From NCBI GenBank assembly GCA_015069385.1, contig SVIS01000014.1:1-37374 (forward strand): a DNA stretch of 37,374 nucleotides, given 5' to 3'. The notes below the pieces were generated by a model. That model was not told the DNA's origin. It ran no database searches and saw only the letters and a list, made by a program, of their open reading frames with translations. The position numbers were made by a program, and so were the translations under genes. The stretch comes from Clostridiales bacterium. Lineage in GTDB: Bacteria > Bacillota > Clostridia > Christensenellales > UBA1242. Positions 25,219 through 34,269 of the stretch are shown here, in pieces (the stretch's first letter is position 1; every line of letters begins with the position of its first letter).

Positions 25219-27522
25219 TTATCTTTCAAAAACCTTTGCAACAATAATACTCATATCGTCTTTTGCTATTTTTTTATTAATCGATAAAACTTTATTTAAT
25301 ATTTCTTCTGCCATTTCTTGAGGATTACTAATTGCCAAATTATTTATATAATCTTGTAAATCTTCAGGTTTTTTAAATGCATCTGAAATTCCATCTGTAA
25401 GCATAATTATTTTATCTCCACTAGACAAATAAACTTGCTTTGCTTTATTTTCAGCATTTTGCACAATACCAAGAGGCAGTGCCCCTATTTGTATAATTTT
25501 TGTTGTTTCTTTTTGTTTTACATAACTTTCTGGGGCCCCCATTTTTATAAAATCGCATAACCCCTCTCGTACATCTAATAAGCATAAATCTAGTGCCGAA
25601 AAAACCTCATCTTTGCCAAGACTTAATAATTTATTAACACTCGACAAAATAATTTCCCTGTCAAAGCCTGCCTTATAAAAATTTTCAAGCAGTCCTATTG
25701 CAGTACTACTGGTTTGCTCTGCTTTTTGACCACTACCCATACCATCACATAAAGCAAACAAATATTTTCCATCATTTATTTTGACAATTGAATAAGCATC
25801 ACCACTAACACTAGAGCCAGTTTTAGTTTTTGTTGCCACACCAAAAACACAATCATATTTTGGTGCCGATTTTAAAGTAAGCACTTGCCAGCCAGCCCTT
25901 GTACTACTTGTCTCTTCAGCAATATCCATTTTGTGTCCACAAACTTTACTAACCACTTTTGAAACACTGGTTTTTAATCTATCTTCTTTACGCACTGCCA
26001 ATGTAACAGAAAGTGTACCTGCCGACTCAAATACTAAAGCATCTGAACAAATTATATTGTTATAAGTTAATTCATCAATTATTTTTTTCTCTTTACCTTT
26101 TTCAAAATTAACACCCGAATTGACCTCCAAACTTAAATCACGCATTATATTTGAAACCCCATAAAGTTGCTCAGCGAGTAATACTTTGCTAGCATCTATG
26201 TTATTTACAAGCCCAGCATAATTTTTATATTGTTCAATTAAATCATTTATTGTGCTCACTAAACTATTTAATTTATCACATTTGCCCGCAAAAAGTGTTG
26301 GAACATCCAATAAATTAATTTTTCCTTTTTCGAAACCAATATCTATCATATGCTCTAAACTTTGCATTGTTTCGGCACTATATACTCTGAAGCATTTGTT
26401 TTTATTAGGGCAATCATCACATGTTTTAATTTTTACTTCATTATATAAAAGTCTTTTTGCTCCGCTATTAGCAATACCACCAGATATCATACCACGAAGC
26501 ACTTTATTCATTTCAGCAAATACATCACTTAATTCTACTAGGCGCCTATGCAAAAGTTCCCTGTTTCTATTTATTACACTTGCCTGTGTTAAACTACTTA
26601 AAGATTCATGAAAATTTACACTATAAATATCAAGTTGTTTATTAGGAAAAATAATAAAGCACAAAATAGCCACTATTAGCGGAATTAAACTTAATATGTT
26701 GTATTCAAAAAACAAATTAAAATAAAACCCACATATACATTCTCCAGCAATCAATGCAACAGACATTATATATTTATTTTTTGTTTTAAACATGCAAACG
26801 CAAAGAGAGTAAATTAAAATCACACATAAATAAATAGGCGAATTTGAATAAAACAAACTACCCACTCCAGCAGCAGCCGCTAACAAAAGAGTTGTTTGAA
26901 CGTTTGACACATATCCTAAAAATAAAACAAGTGCCGATGCACAAAATTTTATTAAATGTATATTTCCTATAGAAAATGCATTTAACCCACAAAATACACT
27001 TGCTACAAAAATAAAAGCACAAATCGTTTCTAAACTTGTAAGCCTTCCACAAAGACCTCGCACACATATGCTTTCAAAATATTTTAGCACAGCAAAGGTA
27101 TATAAAAGACCTAAAACAAATTCTAAAAATAGTAAATATATATTACTATTTAAAAAATATATTTCTATAAATAATTTTGGCAAATTAACAATTGCCGCAT
27201 AAATAATTATATGCAAATATTTAAATGGTTTTTTAATTTTATAGTGAATACCATAAATAATTAAAAAAATTAATACAAAAATTGCATTTTCTAATAAATT
27301 ATATAAAGAAAAAGTAGCCAAATATCCCGATAATAAAAGAATTGCACTGATTGAAAAAACATTTTGGTTACACCAAATTGATGCAAAATATGTACCAAAT
27401 ACAAAGGGATATATTAAGTAATTAATTCCAGCCTTGTTTAATATAAAAAATAAGGCAAAAAAACCTAAATATTTAAAAAAAATTAATAATTTATTATTAT
27501 TTTGTGAATTTACATATTGCAT
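25219..27522 (-). CDS. spoIIE: Stage II sporulation protein E, PP2C-type phosphatase
   Basis: A 767-residue protein. Residues 1 to about 290 contain some ten hydrophobic membrane segments. A central regulatory region includes a Cys cluster CDDCPNKNKCF near 364. The C-terminal PP2C domain (about 555–767) has the metal-binding motifs GDAYSI, LCDGMGSG, LTDGISDAF and DDMSIIV. SpoIIE localises to the polar septum and dephosphorylates SpoIIAA-P, freeing sigma-F in the forespore. All key acidic residues are visible, so the enzyme should be active. AAGGTGG precedes the ATG. A hairpin at 27573 separates it from mscL. No clear terminator follows it, so read-through into the SipL-like gene is possible. 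Confidence 0.95.
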   Translation of the reverse strand: MQYVNSQNNNKLLIFFKYLGFFALFFILNKAGINYLIYPFVFGTYFASIWCNQNVFSISAILLLSGYLATFSLYNLLENAIFVLIFLIIYGIHYKIKKPFKYLHIIIYAAIVNLPKLFIEIYFLNSNIYLLFLEFVLGLLYTFAVLKYFESICVRGLCGRLTSLETICAFIFVASVFCGLNAFSIGNIHLIKFCASALVLFLGYVSNVQTTLLLAAAAGVGSLFYSNSPIYLCVILIYSLCVCMFKTKNKYIMSVALIAGECICGFYFNLFFEYNILSLIPLIVAILCFIIFPNKQLDIYSVNFHESLSSLTQASVINRNRELLHRRLVELSDVFAEMNKVLRGMISGGIANSGAKRLLYNEVKIKTCDDCPNKNKCFRVYSAETMQSLEHMIDIGFEKGKINLLDVPTLFAGKCDKLNSLVSTINDLIEQYKNYAGLVNNIDASKVLLAEQLYGVSNIMRDLSLEVNSGVNFEKGKEKKIIDELTYNNIICSDALVFESAGTLSVTLAVRKEDRLKTSVSKVVSKVCGHKMDIAEETSSTRAGWQVLTLKSAPKYDCVFGVATKTKTGSSVSGDAYSIVKINDGKYLFALCDGMGSGQKAEQTSSTAIGLLENFYKAGFDREIILSSVNKLLSLGKDEVFSALDLCLLDVREGLCDFIKMGAPESYVKQKETTKIIQIGALPLGIVQNAENKAKQVYLSSGDKIIMLTDGISDAFKKPEDLQDYINNLAISNPQEMAEEILNKVLSINKKIAKDDMSIIVAKVFER

Positions 27523-27572
27523 AACTTACCACCTTATGGCAAGTTTAACTTTTTATTATAAAAACATATAAA

Positions 27573-27603
27573 AAGAAATGTGACTATTAATGTCACATTT
27601 CTT
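27573..27603 (-). terminator. Terminator of the SHOCT–mscL operon
   Basis: A perfect 12-bp stem (27573–27584 with 27592–27603) and a short U run on the minus strand lie between the mscL stop and the spoIIE start. Confidence 0.8.
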
Positions 27604-27622
27604 GTTTTAATGTTGCTTTATT

Positions 27623-28249
27623 TTATTCTGATTTTGCAGTTTGATTTTTTACAAGCAAATCGCGTATTTCTTTTAATAAATATTCGGTAGAGTTTTTCTT
27701 TGCTTCTTCTTCCGCAGCTTTTTTAGCCTCTTCTTCTGCCTTTTTAATTGCTTGTTCTTTGGCTTCTTTTTCTGCAAAATATGCTTTTATTGCGGCTTTA
27801 TCTTTAAGAGAGATTCCGTTTGCCTTTAGTTCTTTACGTTCTTCTTTACATAAAGTTTTGCTTTCAATATCTTTAACTGTTTTGGTATATTGTTCTTTAA
27901 AGAACTCACTGCTTCTTTTAGCAACTTTCATAATAATAAATAATGTCATAGCAATAATTAAGAAATTTAAAATTGCAGTAATAAAAGCACCCCAATCAAT
28001 ATATATACTATTTGCTAAGTCAATTGTATCATCGGCAAGTGTTGCTTTTTTTAAAAATGTAAATGCTGAAGCCAAACCTTCTTCTGCGCCACCCATGGCT
28101 AAAAGCCAGTTAATTAATGGCATTATAATTTTATTAGTTAATGCCGTTACAATAGCCGAAAACGCACTACCAACAATAACACCAATAGACATATCTATGA
28201 TGTTGCCTTTGCTTATAAACTTTTTAAAATCTTGAAAAAATTTTTTCAT
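27623..28249 (-). CDS. mscL: Large-conductance mechanosensitive channel MscL
   Basis: A 208-residue homologue of MscL, the pentameric membrane channel that opens under high tension during osmotic downshock. The conserved N-terminus FKKFISKGNIIDMSIGVIVG leads into TM1 with AFSAIVTALTNKIIMPLI. TM2 lies at about 85–108 (FITAILNFLIIAMTLFIIMKV). The family is usually 120–150 residues. The extra length comes from a longer periplasmic loop and a C-terminal Lys/Glu/Ala coiled coil at about 150–208 (AKEQAIKKAEEEAKKAAEEE). The start codon overlaps the preceding stop by one base (TAATG), with AAGGAG upstream, implying translational coupling to the SHOCT gene. Confidence 0.95.
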   Translation of the reverse strand: MKKFFQDFKKFISKGNIIDMSIGVIVGSAFSAIVTALTNKIIMPLINWLLAMGGAEEGLASAFTFLKKATLADDTIDLANSIYIDWGAFITAILNFLIIAMTLFIIMKVAKRSSEFFKEQYTKTVKDIESKTLCKEERKELKANGISLKDKAAIKAYFAEKEAKEQAIKKAEEEAKKAAEEEAKKNSTEYLLKEIRDLLVKNQTAKSE

Positions 28250-29085
28250 TAGTTTTTATATCTCCTTATTGCTTTTTGCCTTAAACGTGTATAGTCAGTG
28301 TTAGAAATTTTGCCGGCTTTCCTAAGTTCATCTAATTGCCTAATTTTATTTACTAAATTTTTTGCTTCGGGATCAACTTCTTTCATTTCGTTTACAACCT
28401 GCTCTTCTTCTTGTTGTTCAAGTTTAGAAGCCGAAGTTTCGGTTTGTTGCTCTTCATATTCACTAGAATAAAAATAAATGCTTGAAATAATTTTTACTTT
28501 AGTAGATTTATGTGACATGCCGATTAAGAATAGCACAAGAGCAAATATGGTAATTAAACTACCAATTACTGATATTATTATTTCTTTTAAAACAATAAAA
28601 TTAAAACCTAAATTTACCATTATTGTTTTTACAAGTTCTGGGCCAATATCATTTAATATGTTAGATATTTGATTATAATTTACAAAAAACATAACAGCGC
28701 CAAAAGCAAAAAATGCAAAGAAAGCAAAAATTAAGAAATTTGCAATTGTGCCGGCAATGGTACGTTTTGTAGTAGAATATTTACCATTAAACATTTTTGA
28801 TGAATTAACCAATACAGTAATAGTTAACACCACCAAAACTAGAGAAATTATTAACGACACAAGATTGCTTTCTTGGTTTTGAAATTTACCAATTGTGCCA
28901 TACATTAAATACTCAAACGGCATTAAAAATACACCAATTAAGGCATAAATATATTTTGCCGCCTCTACACTAAAATTGATGCTATTATAAATTGTTACAC
29001 CTAAAGTTGCCAAGCCAAGCAACAAAATTAGCACCATTAAAAAATTAATTAAAGACTTTGCGACTTTTATACTTCTCTTTTTCAT
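28249..29085 (-). CDS. Four-helix membrane protein with C-terminal SHOCT domain
   Basis: A 278-residue protein if begun at the ATG at 29085 (MKKRSIKVAKSLINF). Hydrophobic helices lie at roughly residues 10–35, 40–75, 95–130 and 150–185. The final 40 residues (NLVNKIRQLDELRKAGKIS, then YTRLRQKAIRRY) match SHOCT, a short oligomerisation or binding domain often at the ends of membrane or stress proteins. It has no recognisable enzymatic motif. It is the first gene of an operon with mscL (one-base overlap), so a role in envelope or osmotic stress is plausible. No ribosome binding site is visible, and the predicted promoter -10 lies only six bases upstream of the ATG. Confidence 0.65.
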   Translation of the reverse strand: MKKRSIKVAKSLINFLMVLILLLGLATLGVTIYNSINFSVEAAKYIYALIGVFLMPFEYLMYGTIGKFQNQESNLVSLIISLVLVVLTITVLVNSSKMFNGKYSTTKRTIAGTIANFLIFAFFAFFAFGAVMFFVNYNQISNILNDIGPELVKTIMVNLGFNFIVLKEIIISVIGSLITIFALVLFLIGMSHKSTKVKIISSIYFYSSEYEEQQTETSASKLEQQEEEQVVNEMKEVDPEAKNLVNKIRQLDELRKAGKISNTDYTRLRQKAIRRYKN

Positions 29086-29091
29086 ACATAT

Positions 29092-29120
29092 AGAATAACA
29101 CAAATAAATAAAACTAACAA
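29092..29120 (-). promoter_or_regulatory. Promoter of the SHOCT–mscL operon
   Basis: TTGTTA (29115–29120) and an extended -10, TG-T-TATTCT (29092–29097), are separated by 17 bp on the minus strand. The start codon at 29085 follows six bases later, implying an mRNA with almost no leader. Confidence 0.5.
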
Positions 29121-29125
29121 ATAAA

Positions 29126-29154
29126 TTGACAAATTTTTAAATACAATATAATAT
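29126..29154 (+). promoter_or_regulatory. Promoter of the PH-domain gene
   Basis: On the plus strand TTGACA (29126–29131) and TAATAT (29149–29154) have a 17-bp spacer; an overlapping TATAAT (29147–29152) would give 15 bp. AAAGGAA at 29184–29190 precedes the ATG at 29199. Confidence 0.6.
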
Positions 29155-29198
29155 TATTCATGTAATATAAATTAAAAAATATTAAAGGAAATTTAAAT

Positions 29199-29576
29199 AT
29201 GAGCAATAAATATGGTGAAAATTCAAATGTTATTTGGACAGACAAAAAAAGAATTTTAGGCATGCCTATTTCTTTTACACGTTATAGTTTAGTAGAAAAA
29301 CCTGGCGATTGGTCAAAAATCTTTATTAAATCTGGCATTTTGTCTACTACTATTGAAGAAGTAAATTTATATAGAATTTATGATATAAAAATTCATCAAA
29401 GTTTAGGTCAAAAAATATTTGGGGTTGGTACTATTACTCTTTGTTCTAATGACATTACCACACCAGTTATGGAACTTTGGAATATTAAAAAACCTTATGA
29501 AATAAGAAATTTACTTGCACAAAAAATTGAAGAAGCACGTGATGAAAAAGGCGTTAGAATTGGTGAAGTGTATTAA
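29199..29576 (+). CDS. Bacterial PH-domain (bPH/YdbS-like) cytosolic protein
   Basis: A 125-residue protein lacking membrane segments or a signal. The strand pattern ISFTRYSLVEKPGDWSKIFI – ILSTTIEEVNLYRIYDIKI – GVGTITLCSND – VMELWNIKKP, followed by a helix (YEIRNLLAQKIEEARDEK), is that of the bacterial pleckstrin-homology fold. The 'TTIEEVNLYRIYDI' and 'SLGQKIFGVGTI' blocks are characteristic of bPH_2/YdbS-type proteins, usually membrane-associated and of unknown role. It is monocistronic and divergent from the SHOCT–mscL operon, sharing its upstream region. Confidence 0.75.
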   Translation: MSNKYGENSNVIWTDKKRILGMPISFTRYSLVEKPGDWSKIFIKSGILSTTIEEVNLYRIYDIKIHQSLGQKIFGVGTITLCSNDITTPVMELWNIKKPYEIRNLLAQKIEEARDEKGVRIGEVY

Positions 29577-29589
29577 TTAAATTTATGAA

Positions 29590-29625
29590 AAAATACAAGC
29601 TTTAATTTAAGGCTTGTATTTTTAT
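29590..29625. terminator. Bidirectional terminator between PH-domain gene and dnaE
   Basis: Arms ending AATACAAGC (to 29600) and GCTTGTATT (from 29612) pair with A/T tails on both sides. The hairpin lies between the convergent stops at 29576 and 29638. Confidence 0.8.
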
Positions 29626-29637
29626 AAATATTTAAGA

Positions 29638-32600
29638 TTATTTTTCTACAACCACAACAGATGTATCATCTAATACCCCAATTAATTCATTAATTAAAAG
29701 GTTATTAGGATTTACTAATTTATTAATTTTAAATGTTTGATTTGTGTTCGTACATTTACAAATTACTGGTGTGTCACCTGTATACATTGATAAAATTAAC
29801 ATAACCTTATTGTAAATTGCTGTATTTTTTGTATCAAACTTAATATAAACAGTTTTGTTAGATTTTGGCTTTTCTTCTACCTCTTCCTTTTCATCTGCAT
29901 TCCAAAATATTAAGCGTTCAACTGTTACAATTGGTGCTTCGCCGTCACGTATAGATAGTTTACCCTTGCAAGTTAACATACAATCTTCAACAAGTTCATT
30001 TTTATATTTATCGTAAGCGGCAGGAAACATCATTAGTTCTATTGTACCATATAAATCTTCAAGTTTTACAATACACATTTCTCTGTTGCCAACTTTAGTA
30101 TAAACCTTTCTAAGTTCAGTTACTATACCTCCACAGGTAACATTCATTCCATCTGTAATACCAGAAGCAAATACTACTTGCCGTTCATCTTCTTCGCCTG
30201 CCTCTTGAGTTTCATCAGCCTCGCTGCTTTCGGCTACTAACATTTCGGAAGTTAAGTTAAATTCATCGAATTTATCCATATGTTCATCTAGTGGGTGTCC
30301 AGAAAGATATATTCCTAAAACATCTTTTTCAAACTTTAATTTTGCATTGCGGCTAAACTCTTTAATGTCTGGTATTTTAATAGTATCGAAATCAGAAATT
30401 TCTTTTTGCTCTTCTTCGCCACCAAAAGCATCAAAAATAGAGAACTGACCTGTTGCTCGAGATTTTCTATCACGATTAACTTTTTCTATCATTGAATCAT
30501 AAACTGCACAAAGAGCACTTCTTGCATGACCAAAACAGTCAAATGCACCACCAAAAATTAAACTTTCTAAACATTTTTTATTTAAAACTTGTTGATCAGA
30601 ACGATTAATAAAATCTTGAAAACTTTTATATTCGCCATTTTGTTCTCTTTCGGCAACTATGGTTTGAATTACACCAACACCAACACCCTTAAGACCACTT
30701 AGCCCATATCGCATACCGCCATTTTCTACACTAAAAAATGCTTTAGACTTATTAATATCTGGTGGATAAATTGGATATTTTTCTTTTTTTGCATAAGTTA
30801 TATAATGTTTAATTTCATCAGCATTTGTAATACGATTATTAATTACCGCTGTTAAAAGTTCTATTTCATGATAGCATTTTAAATATGCTGTTTGAAATGT
30901 TAAATATGAATATGCAGCAGCATGAGATTTATTAAACGCATAAGATGCAAATGCTTCCATTTGACCAAATACATCTTCTGCAACTTCTTTGGGCACACCA
31001 AGTTTTACAGCCCCAGGTATTGATTTTTTTCCTTCTGGGTCTTCCCAACCATTTATAAATTTTTCTTTTTCAAAAACCATTTGGTCTTTTTTCTTTTTAC
31101 CCATAATACGGCGCACATTATCGGCTTGACCCAAACTATATCCACCCATTGCTTGGCAAACTTGCATAACTTGCTCTTGATAAACAATAACCCCATAAGT
31201 TACATTTAATATTGGCTCTAAACAAGGATGAGCATATTTAACTAGTTCTGGGTTATGTTTATTTTGAACATACTTTGGAATATACGCCATAGGTCCTGGA
31301 CGATAAAGCGAAACACCGGCGATAATATCTTCCAAGCAGTCAGGTTTTAATTCTTTTAAGAATTTTTTAAAACCACCACTTTCTAACTGAAACACCGCTT
31401 CGGTTTTTCCTTCAGAGAGCATTTTATAAACATCTGGATTATTATAATCCATATCTGGGCTATAAAAATCAATATCTATTCCTTTTGTTTCTTTAACATA
31501 CTGGCAAGCCTTATCGATATCGGTTAATGTTTTAAGACCCAAAAAGTCCATTTTAAGTAATCCCAAATGCTCTAATTCTATCATAGAAAATTGAGTAGAA
31601 ATATCTTCACCGTTACGCATAAGCGGAACATACGTATCGACCTCATGTGGGGCAATTAATATTCCGCATGCATGAGTTGACATATTACGTGGCATGCCTT
31701 CCATTTTTAACGCAATATCTACCACTCTTTTTATTGTTGAATCTTCATCATACAATTTTCTGAGTTCTGGAATAATATATTTATCGTTTTCTGGTTTTCC
31801 TGTTTTTCCAAAATAGTATTTTAAAACGGGTGGTTTTTTAATGCCTTCAGGAAGTTTAAAAGGTATTTGTTTGCTTATTTTATCTGCAACTGAATAAGGT
31901 ACTTTTAAAACTCTTGCAACATCTCTTATTGCATTTTTTGCAGCCATTGTACCAAATGTGCCAATAGATGCAACATTTTGTGGAGTATATTTTTCTTTTA
32001 CATATTCTATAATATCTCCACGCTTATCGTAGTCGAAGTCAACGTCAAAATCGGGCATAGATACACGTTCTTTATTAATAAAACGTTCGAAAAATAAATC
32101 ATATTTTAATGGGTCTATTAAAGTAATAGATATTGCATAAGCAACAATCGAGCCAGCACCCGAACCACGGCCCGGGCCAACTGAAATTCCATGAGTACGA
32201 GCATGATTAACATAATCCCAAACAACCAAGAAATATTCAACAAATCCTTGTTCGTGAATTACGGCAAGTTCAGTTTCGGCACGCTCTATTACCTTATCTG
32301 AAAGTGGCTCACCATATTTTTTCTTTAAACCATTATAAGTTATTTCTCTTAAATAGTCATAGTTGTCTTTGCCATTTGGCGCTTGGTAGTATGGGATAAA
32401 GTTTTCGTTGGCAGGAAGAACGTATTTTTTATCAACTCCTTTAATATCACCATGCGATTTACTTCGAATAATAACGTCACATTTTGCAGCGATTTCGTTG
32501 GTAATGTCAAGAGCTTCTTCATACCCAGGAAGAGCCTCTAACATTTGCTCATAAGTTTTATAATAAAATTCATCTGTTTCAAACTTCATGCGTGTTGGGT

Positions 32601-33285
32601 CATCTATTGTTTTCTGCATTTGCACGCACATTAAAACGTCTTGAATTTCGGCATCTTCTTTATTTAAATAATGTACGTCGTTTGTTGCAACAAGTTTAAT
32701 GCCAGTTTCTTTACTAATTTTTTCTAAGCCATTTAAAACAGTAATTTGTTCTGGTATACCATGGTTTTGAATTTCTAAATAAAAATCTCCTGGAGCAAAA
32801 TAACTATTAAGTTCAAGCGCCATTGCTTTGGCATCTTCCATTCTACCTTGTAAAATAAGTTGAGGAATATGCCCTGCAAGACAAGCCGAAAGACATATAA
32901 TACCCTCGGAATGTTCTTTTAAAACTTTATAGTCTATTCTTGGTTTATAATAATAACCTTCTTTAGAGGCAATACCGGAAAGTTTTAAAAGATTTTCATA
33001 GCCCTTATTATTTTTAGCAATTAAAACAATATGTGCCATATCTCCTTTGCCGGTTTTATTAAAACGGTCATGACAGATATAAAACTCACAGCCAAGTATT
33101 GGTTTAATGTTAGCTTTTAAACAACCTTCATAAAGTTTTAATGCACCATACATATTACCATGATCGGTTATGGCAACTGCACTATAGCCACGCTTTACAG
33201 TTTCATCTATTAAATCATCAATTCTTGTTGCACCATCTAACAAACTAAATTCTGTGTGCAAATGCAAGTGAACAAATGGTTTCAT
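29638..33285 (-). CDS. dnaE: DNA polymerase III alpha subunit DnaE
   Basis: A 1,215-residue replicative polymerase subunit. The N-terminal PHP domain opens HLHLHTEFSLLDGATRI and includes AITDHGNMYG. The palm carries the paired catalytic aspartates in MPDFDVDF (about residues 408–415) and the third at LLKMDFLGLKTL (about 580). GRGSGAGSIVAY and FNKSHAAAYSYL are standard family blocks. A C-terminal OB-fold (VTELRKVYTKVGNREMCIVK) lies near 1,055–1,090. Length fits DnaE1/DnaE3-type enzymes of Firmicutes. It is the last gene of the murB–PHP–whiA–dnaE run, 16 bp after whiA, with AAAGGAA before ATG. Start and frame are secure. Confidence 0.97.
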   Translation of the reverse strand: MKPFVHLHLHTEFSLLDGATRIDDLIDETVKRGYSAVAITDHGNMYGALKLYEGCLKANIKPILGCEFYICHDRFNKTGKGDMAHIVLIAKNNKGYENLLKLSGIASKEGYYYKPRIDYKVLKEHSEGIICLSACLAGHIPQLILQGRMEDAKAMALELNSYFAPGDFYLEIQNHGIPEQITVLNGLEKISKETGIKLVATNDVHYLNKEDAEIQDVLMCVQMQKTIDDPTRMKFETDEFYYKTYEQMLEALPGYEEALDITNEIAAKCDVIIRSKSHGDIKGVDKKYVLPANENFIPYYQAPNGKDNYDYLREITYNGLKKKYGEPLSDKVIERAETELAVIHEQGFVEYFLVVWDYVNHARTHGISVGPGRGSGAGSIVAYAISITLIDPLKYDLFFERFINKERVSMPDFDVDFDYDKRGDIIEYVKEKYTPQNVASIGTFGTMAAKNAIRDVARVLKVPYSVADKISKQIPFKLPEGIKKPPVLKYYFGKTGKPENDKYIIPELRKLYDEDSTIKRVVDIALKMEGMPRNMSTHACGILIAPHEVDTYVPLMRNGEDISTQFSMIELEHLGLLKMDFLGLKTLTDIDKACQYVKETKGIDIDFYSPDMDYNNPDVYKMLSEGKTEAVFQLESGGFKKFLKELKPDCLEDIIAGVSLYRPGPMAYIPKYVQNKHNPELVKYAHPCLEPILNVTYGVIVYQEQVMQVCQAMGGYSLGQADNVRRIMGKKKKDQMVFEKEKFINGWEDPEGKKSIPGAVKLGVPKEVAEDVFGQMEAFASYAFNKSHAAAYSYLTFQTAYLKCYHEIELLTAVINNRITNADEIKHYITYAKKEKYPIYPPDINKSKAFFSVENGGMRYGLSGLKGVGVGVIQTIVAEREQNGEYKSFQDFINRSDQQVLNKKCLESLIFGGAFDCFGHARSALCAVYDSMIEKVNRDRKSRATGQFSIFDAFGGEEEQKEISDFDTIKIPDIKEFSRNAKLKFEKDVLGIYLSGHPLDEHMDKFDEFNLTSEMLVAESSEADETQEAGEEDERQVVFASGITDGMNVTCGGIVTELRKVYTKVGNREMCIVKLEDLYGTIELMMFPAAYDKYKNELVEDCMLTCKGKLSIRDGEAPIVTVERLIFWNADEKEEVEEKPKSNKTVYIKFDTKNTAIYNKVMLILSMYTGDTPVICKCTNTNQTFKINKLVNPNNLLINELIGVLDDTSVVVVEK

Positions 33286-33301
33286 AAGTATTTCCTTTAT
33301 A

Positions 33302-34261
33302 TTATTTTTTTAATTTATTTGCCATTTTAATAATTTTTTGAAATTTATGATTTAGTGCACTTTTTGTTAAAGGTTTTTTACTCAGTTTTAAAAGTTGCTC
33401 TAAACTTTCTTCAGTATTAGCCAAACGTAAAAGTGCCGCCTCTTGTAAATCTTCTGGCAAACTATAAAGCCCAACTTCTTGTTCGATAACTTTAATTGCC
33501 TGAAGTTGATTAAAACTAGCATTTAGTGTTTTGCTAAAATTGGAAACAAAACAATTATTTTGTCTATTAACCTTATTGCGTACTTGGCGAGTTACAATTT
33601 CGTTTTGAAGTGTTAAAACTGCGTTTGATGCCCCCATTAAAGCAAGCATATTGCTGACCTCTTCGGCATCTTTAACATAAAGAACATACAAATTTTTACG
33701 TTTAGTTAATTTTGCCAATATTTCAAACTGTGCAAGAACATTAGAAATCTCATGCAAAAGTTCATAGTTTTGATTGCCAAGTTCTATATGATAACCAGTT
33801 GTTGTTCGTCCCTGTTGACATAATTTAATGCTACTAGTGCCACAACCAATATATGCCCCAGACATAAAACCTTTAAGACCATCTTCAGTAGCCAAAATTT
33901 TGTCTGAAACAACTTCGTTTACTTTTATTTCATCACCATCTTTAGTTAGTGCAAATGTATCGTATAAAATTTTTTCAGCAACATCATCGCTAATTTCAAT
34001 ATTATAATATTGAGTTTTGCTAATTTTAAATGAAGGAACCATAGACACTTTGCCAAAGCCATAAATATCTTGCACAACTTCTTTGATACTATCGACTAAA
34101 AAATCAACATCGGTTGGAATTACAAAATTAATAATTTTGCCATCTTTTACTTCATACTCTGCCGAAGAGTAAACCAAGCCACACAAAAAAGCAAGGGCGC
34201 GCTCCTTGCTATTAAATTTATTATCTAATATTTCTTTTTTTACTTCTTTAGAAAAACTCAT
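33302..34261 (-). CDS. whiA: DNA-binding regulator WhiA
   Basis: A 319-residue WhiA homologue, starting MSFSKEVKKEIL as the family typically does. The N-terminal part is a degenerate LAGLIDADG homing-endonuclease fold (GLKGFMSGAYIGCGTSSIKL) without endonuclease activity. The C-terminal helix-turn-helix is about residues 265–315 (EAALLRLANTEESLEQLLKL followed by PLTKSALNHKFQKI). In Bacillus WhiA affects cell division and chromosome organisation; in Streptomyces it controls sporulation septation. It follows the PHP gene by 8 bp and precedes dnaE. AGAGGAA supports the start. RapZ and YvcK genes, which usually precede whiA, are absent here. Confidence 0.95.
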   Translation of the reverse strand: MSFSKEVKKEILDNKFNSKERALAFLCGLVYSSAEYEVKDGKIINFVIPTDVDFLVDSIKEVVQDIYGFGKVSMVPSFKISKTQYYNIEISDDVAEKILYDTFALTKDGDEIKVNEVVSDKILATEDGLKGFMSGAYIGCGTSSIKLCQQGRTTTGYHIELGNQNYELLHEISNVLAQFEILAKLTKRKNLYVLYVKDAEEVSNMLALMGASNAVLTLQNEIVTRQVRNKVNRQNNCFVSNFSKTLNASFNQLQAIKVIEQEVGLYSLPEDLQEAALLRLANTEESLEQLLKLSKKPLTKSALNHKFQKIIKMANKLKK

Positions 34262-34269
34262 ATTTCCTC

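Noticed and set aside
27535..27570. Spo0A box or clear sigma-A promoter upstream of spoIIE.
   Set aside because: A TATAAT-like hexamer exists near 27551, but no convincing -35 and no TGTCGAA-type Spo0A box could be found at a suitable distance.
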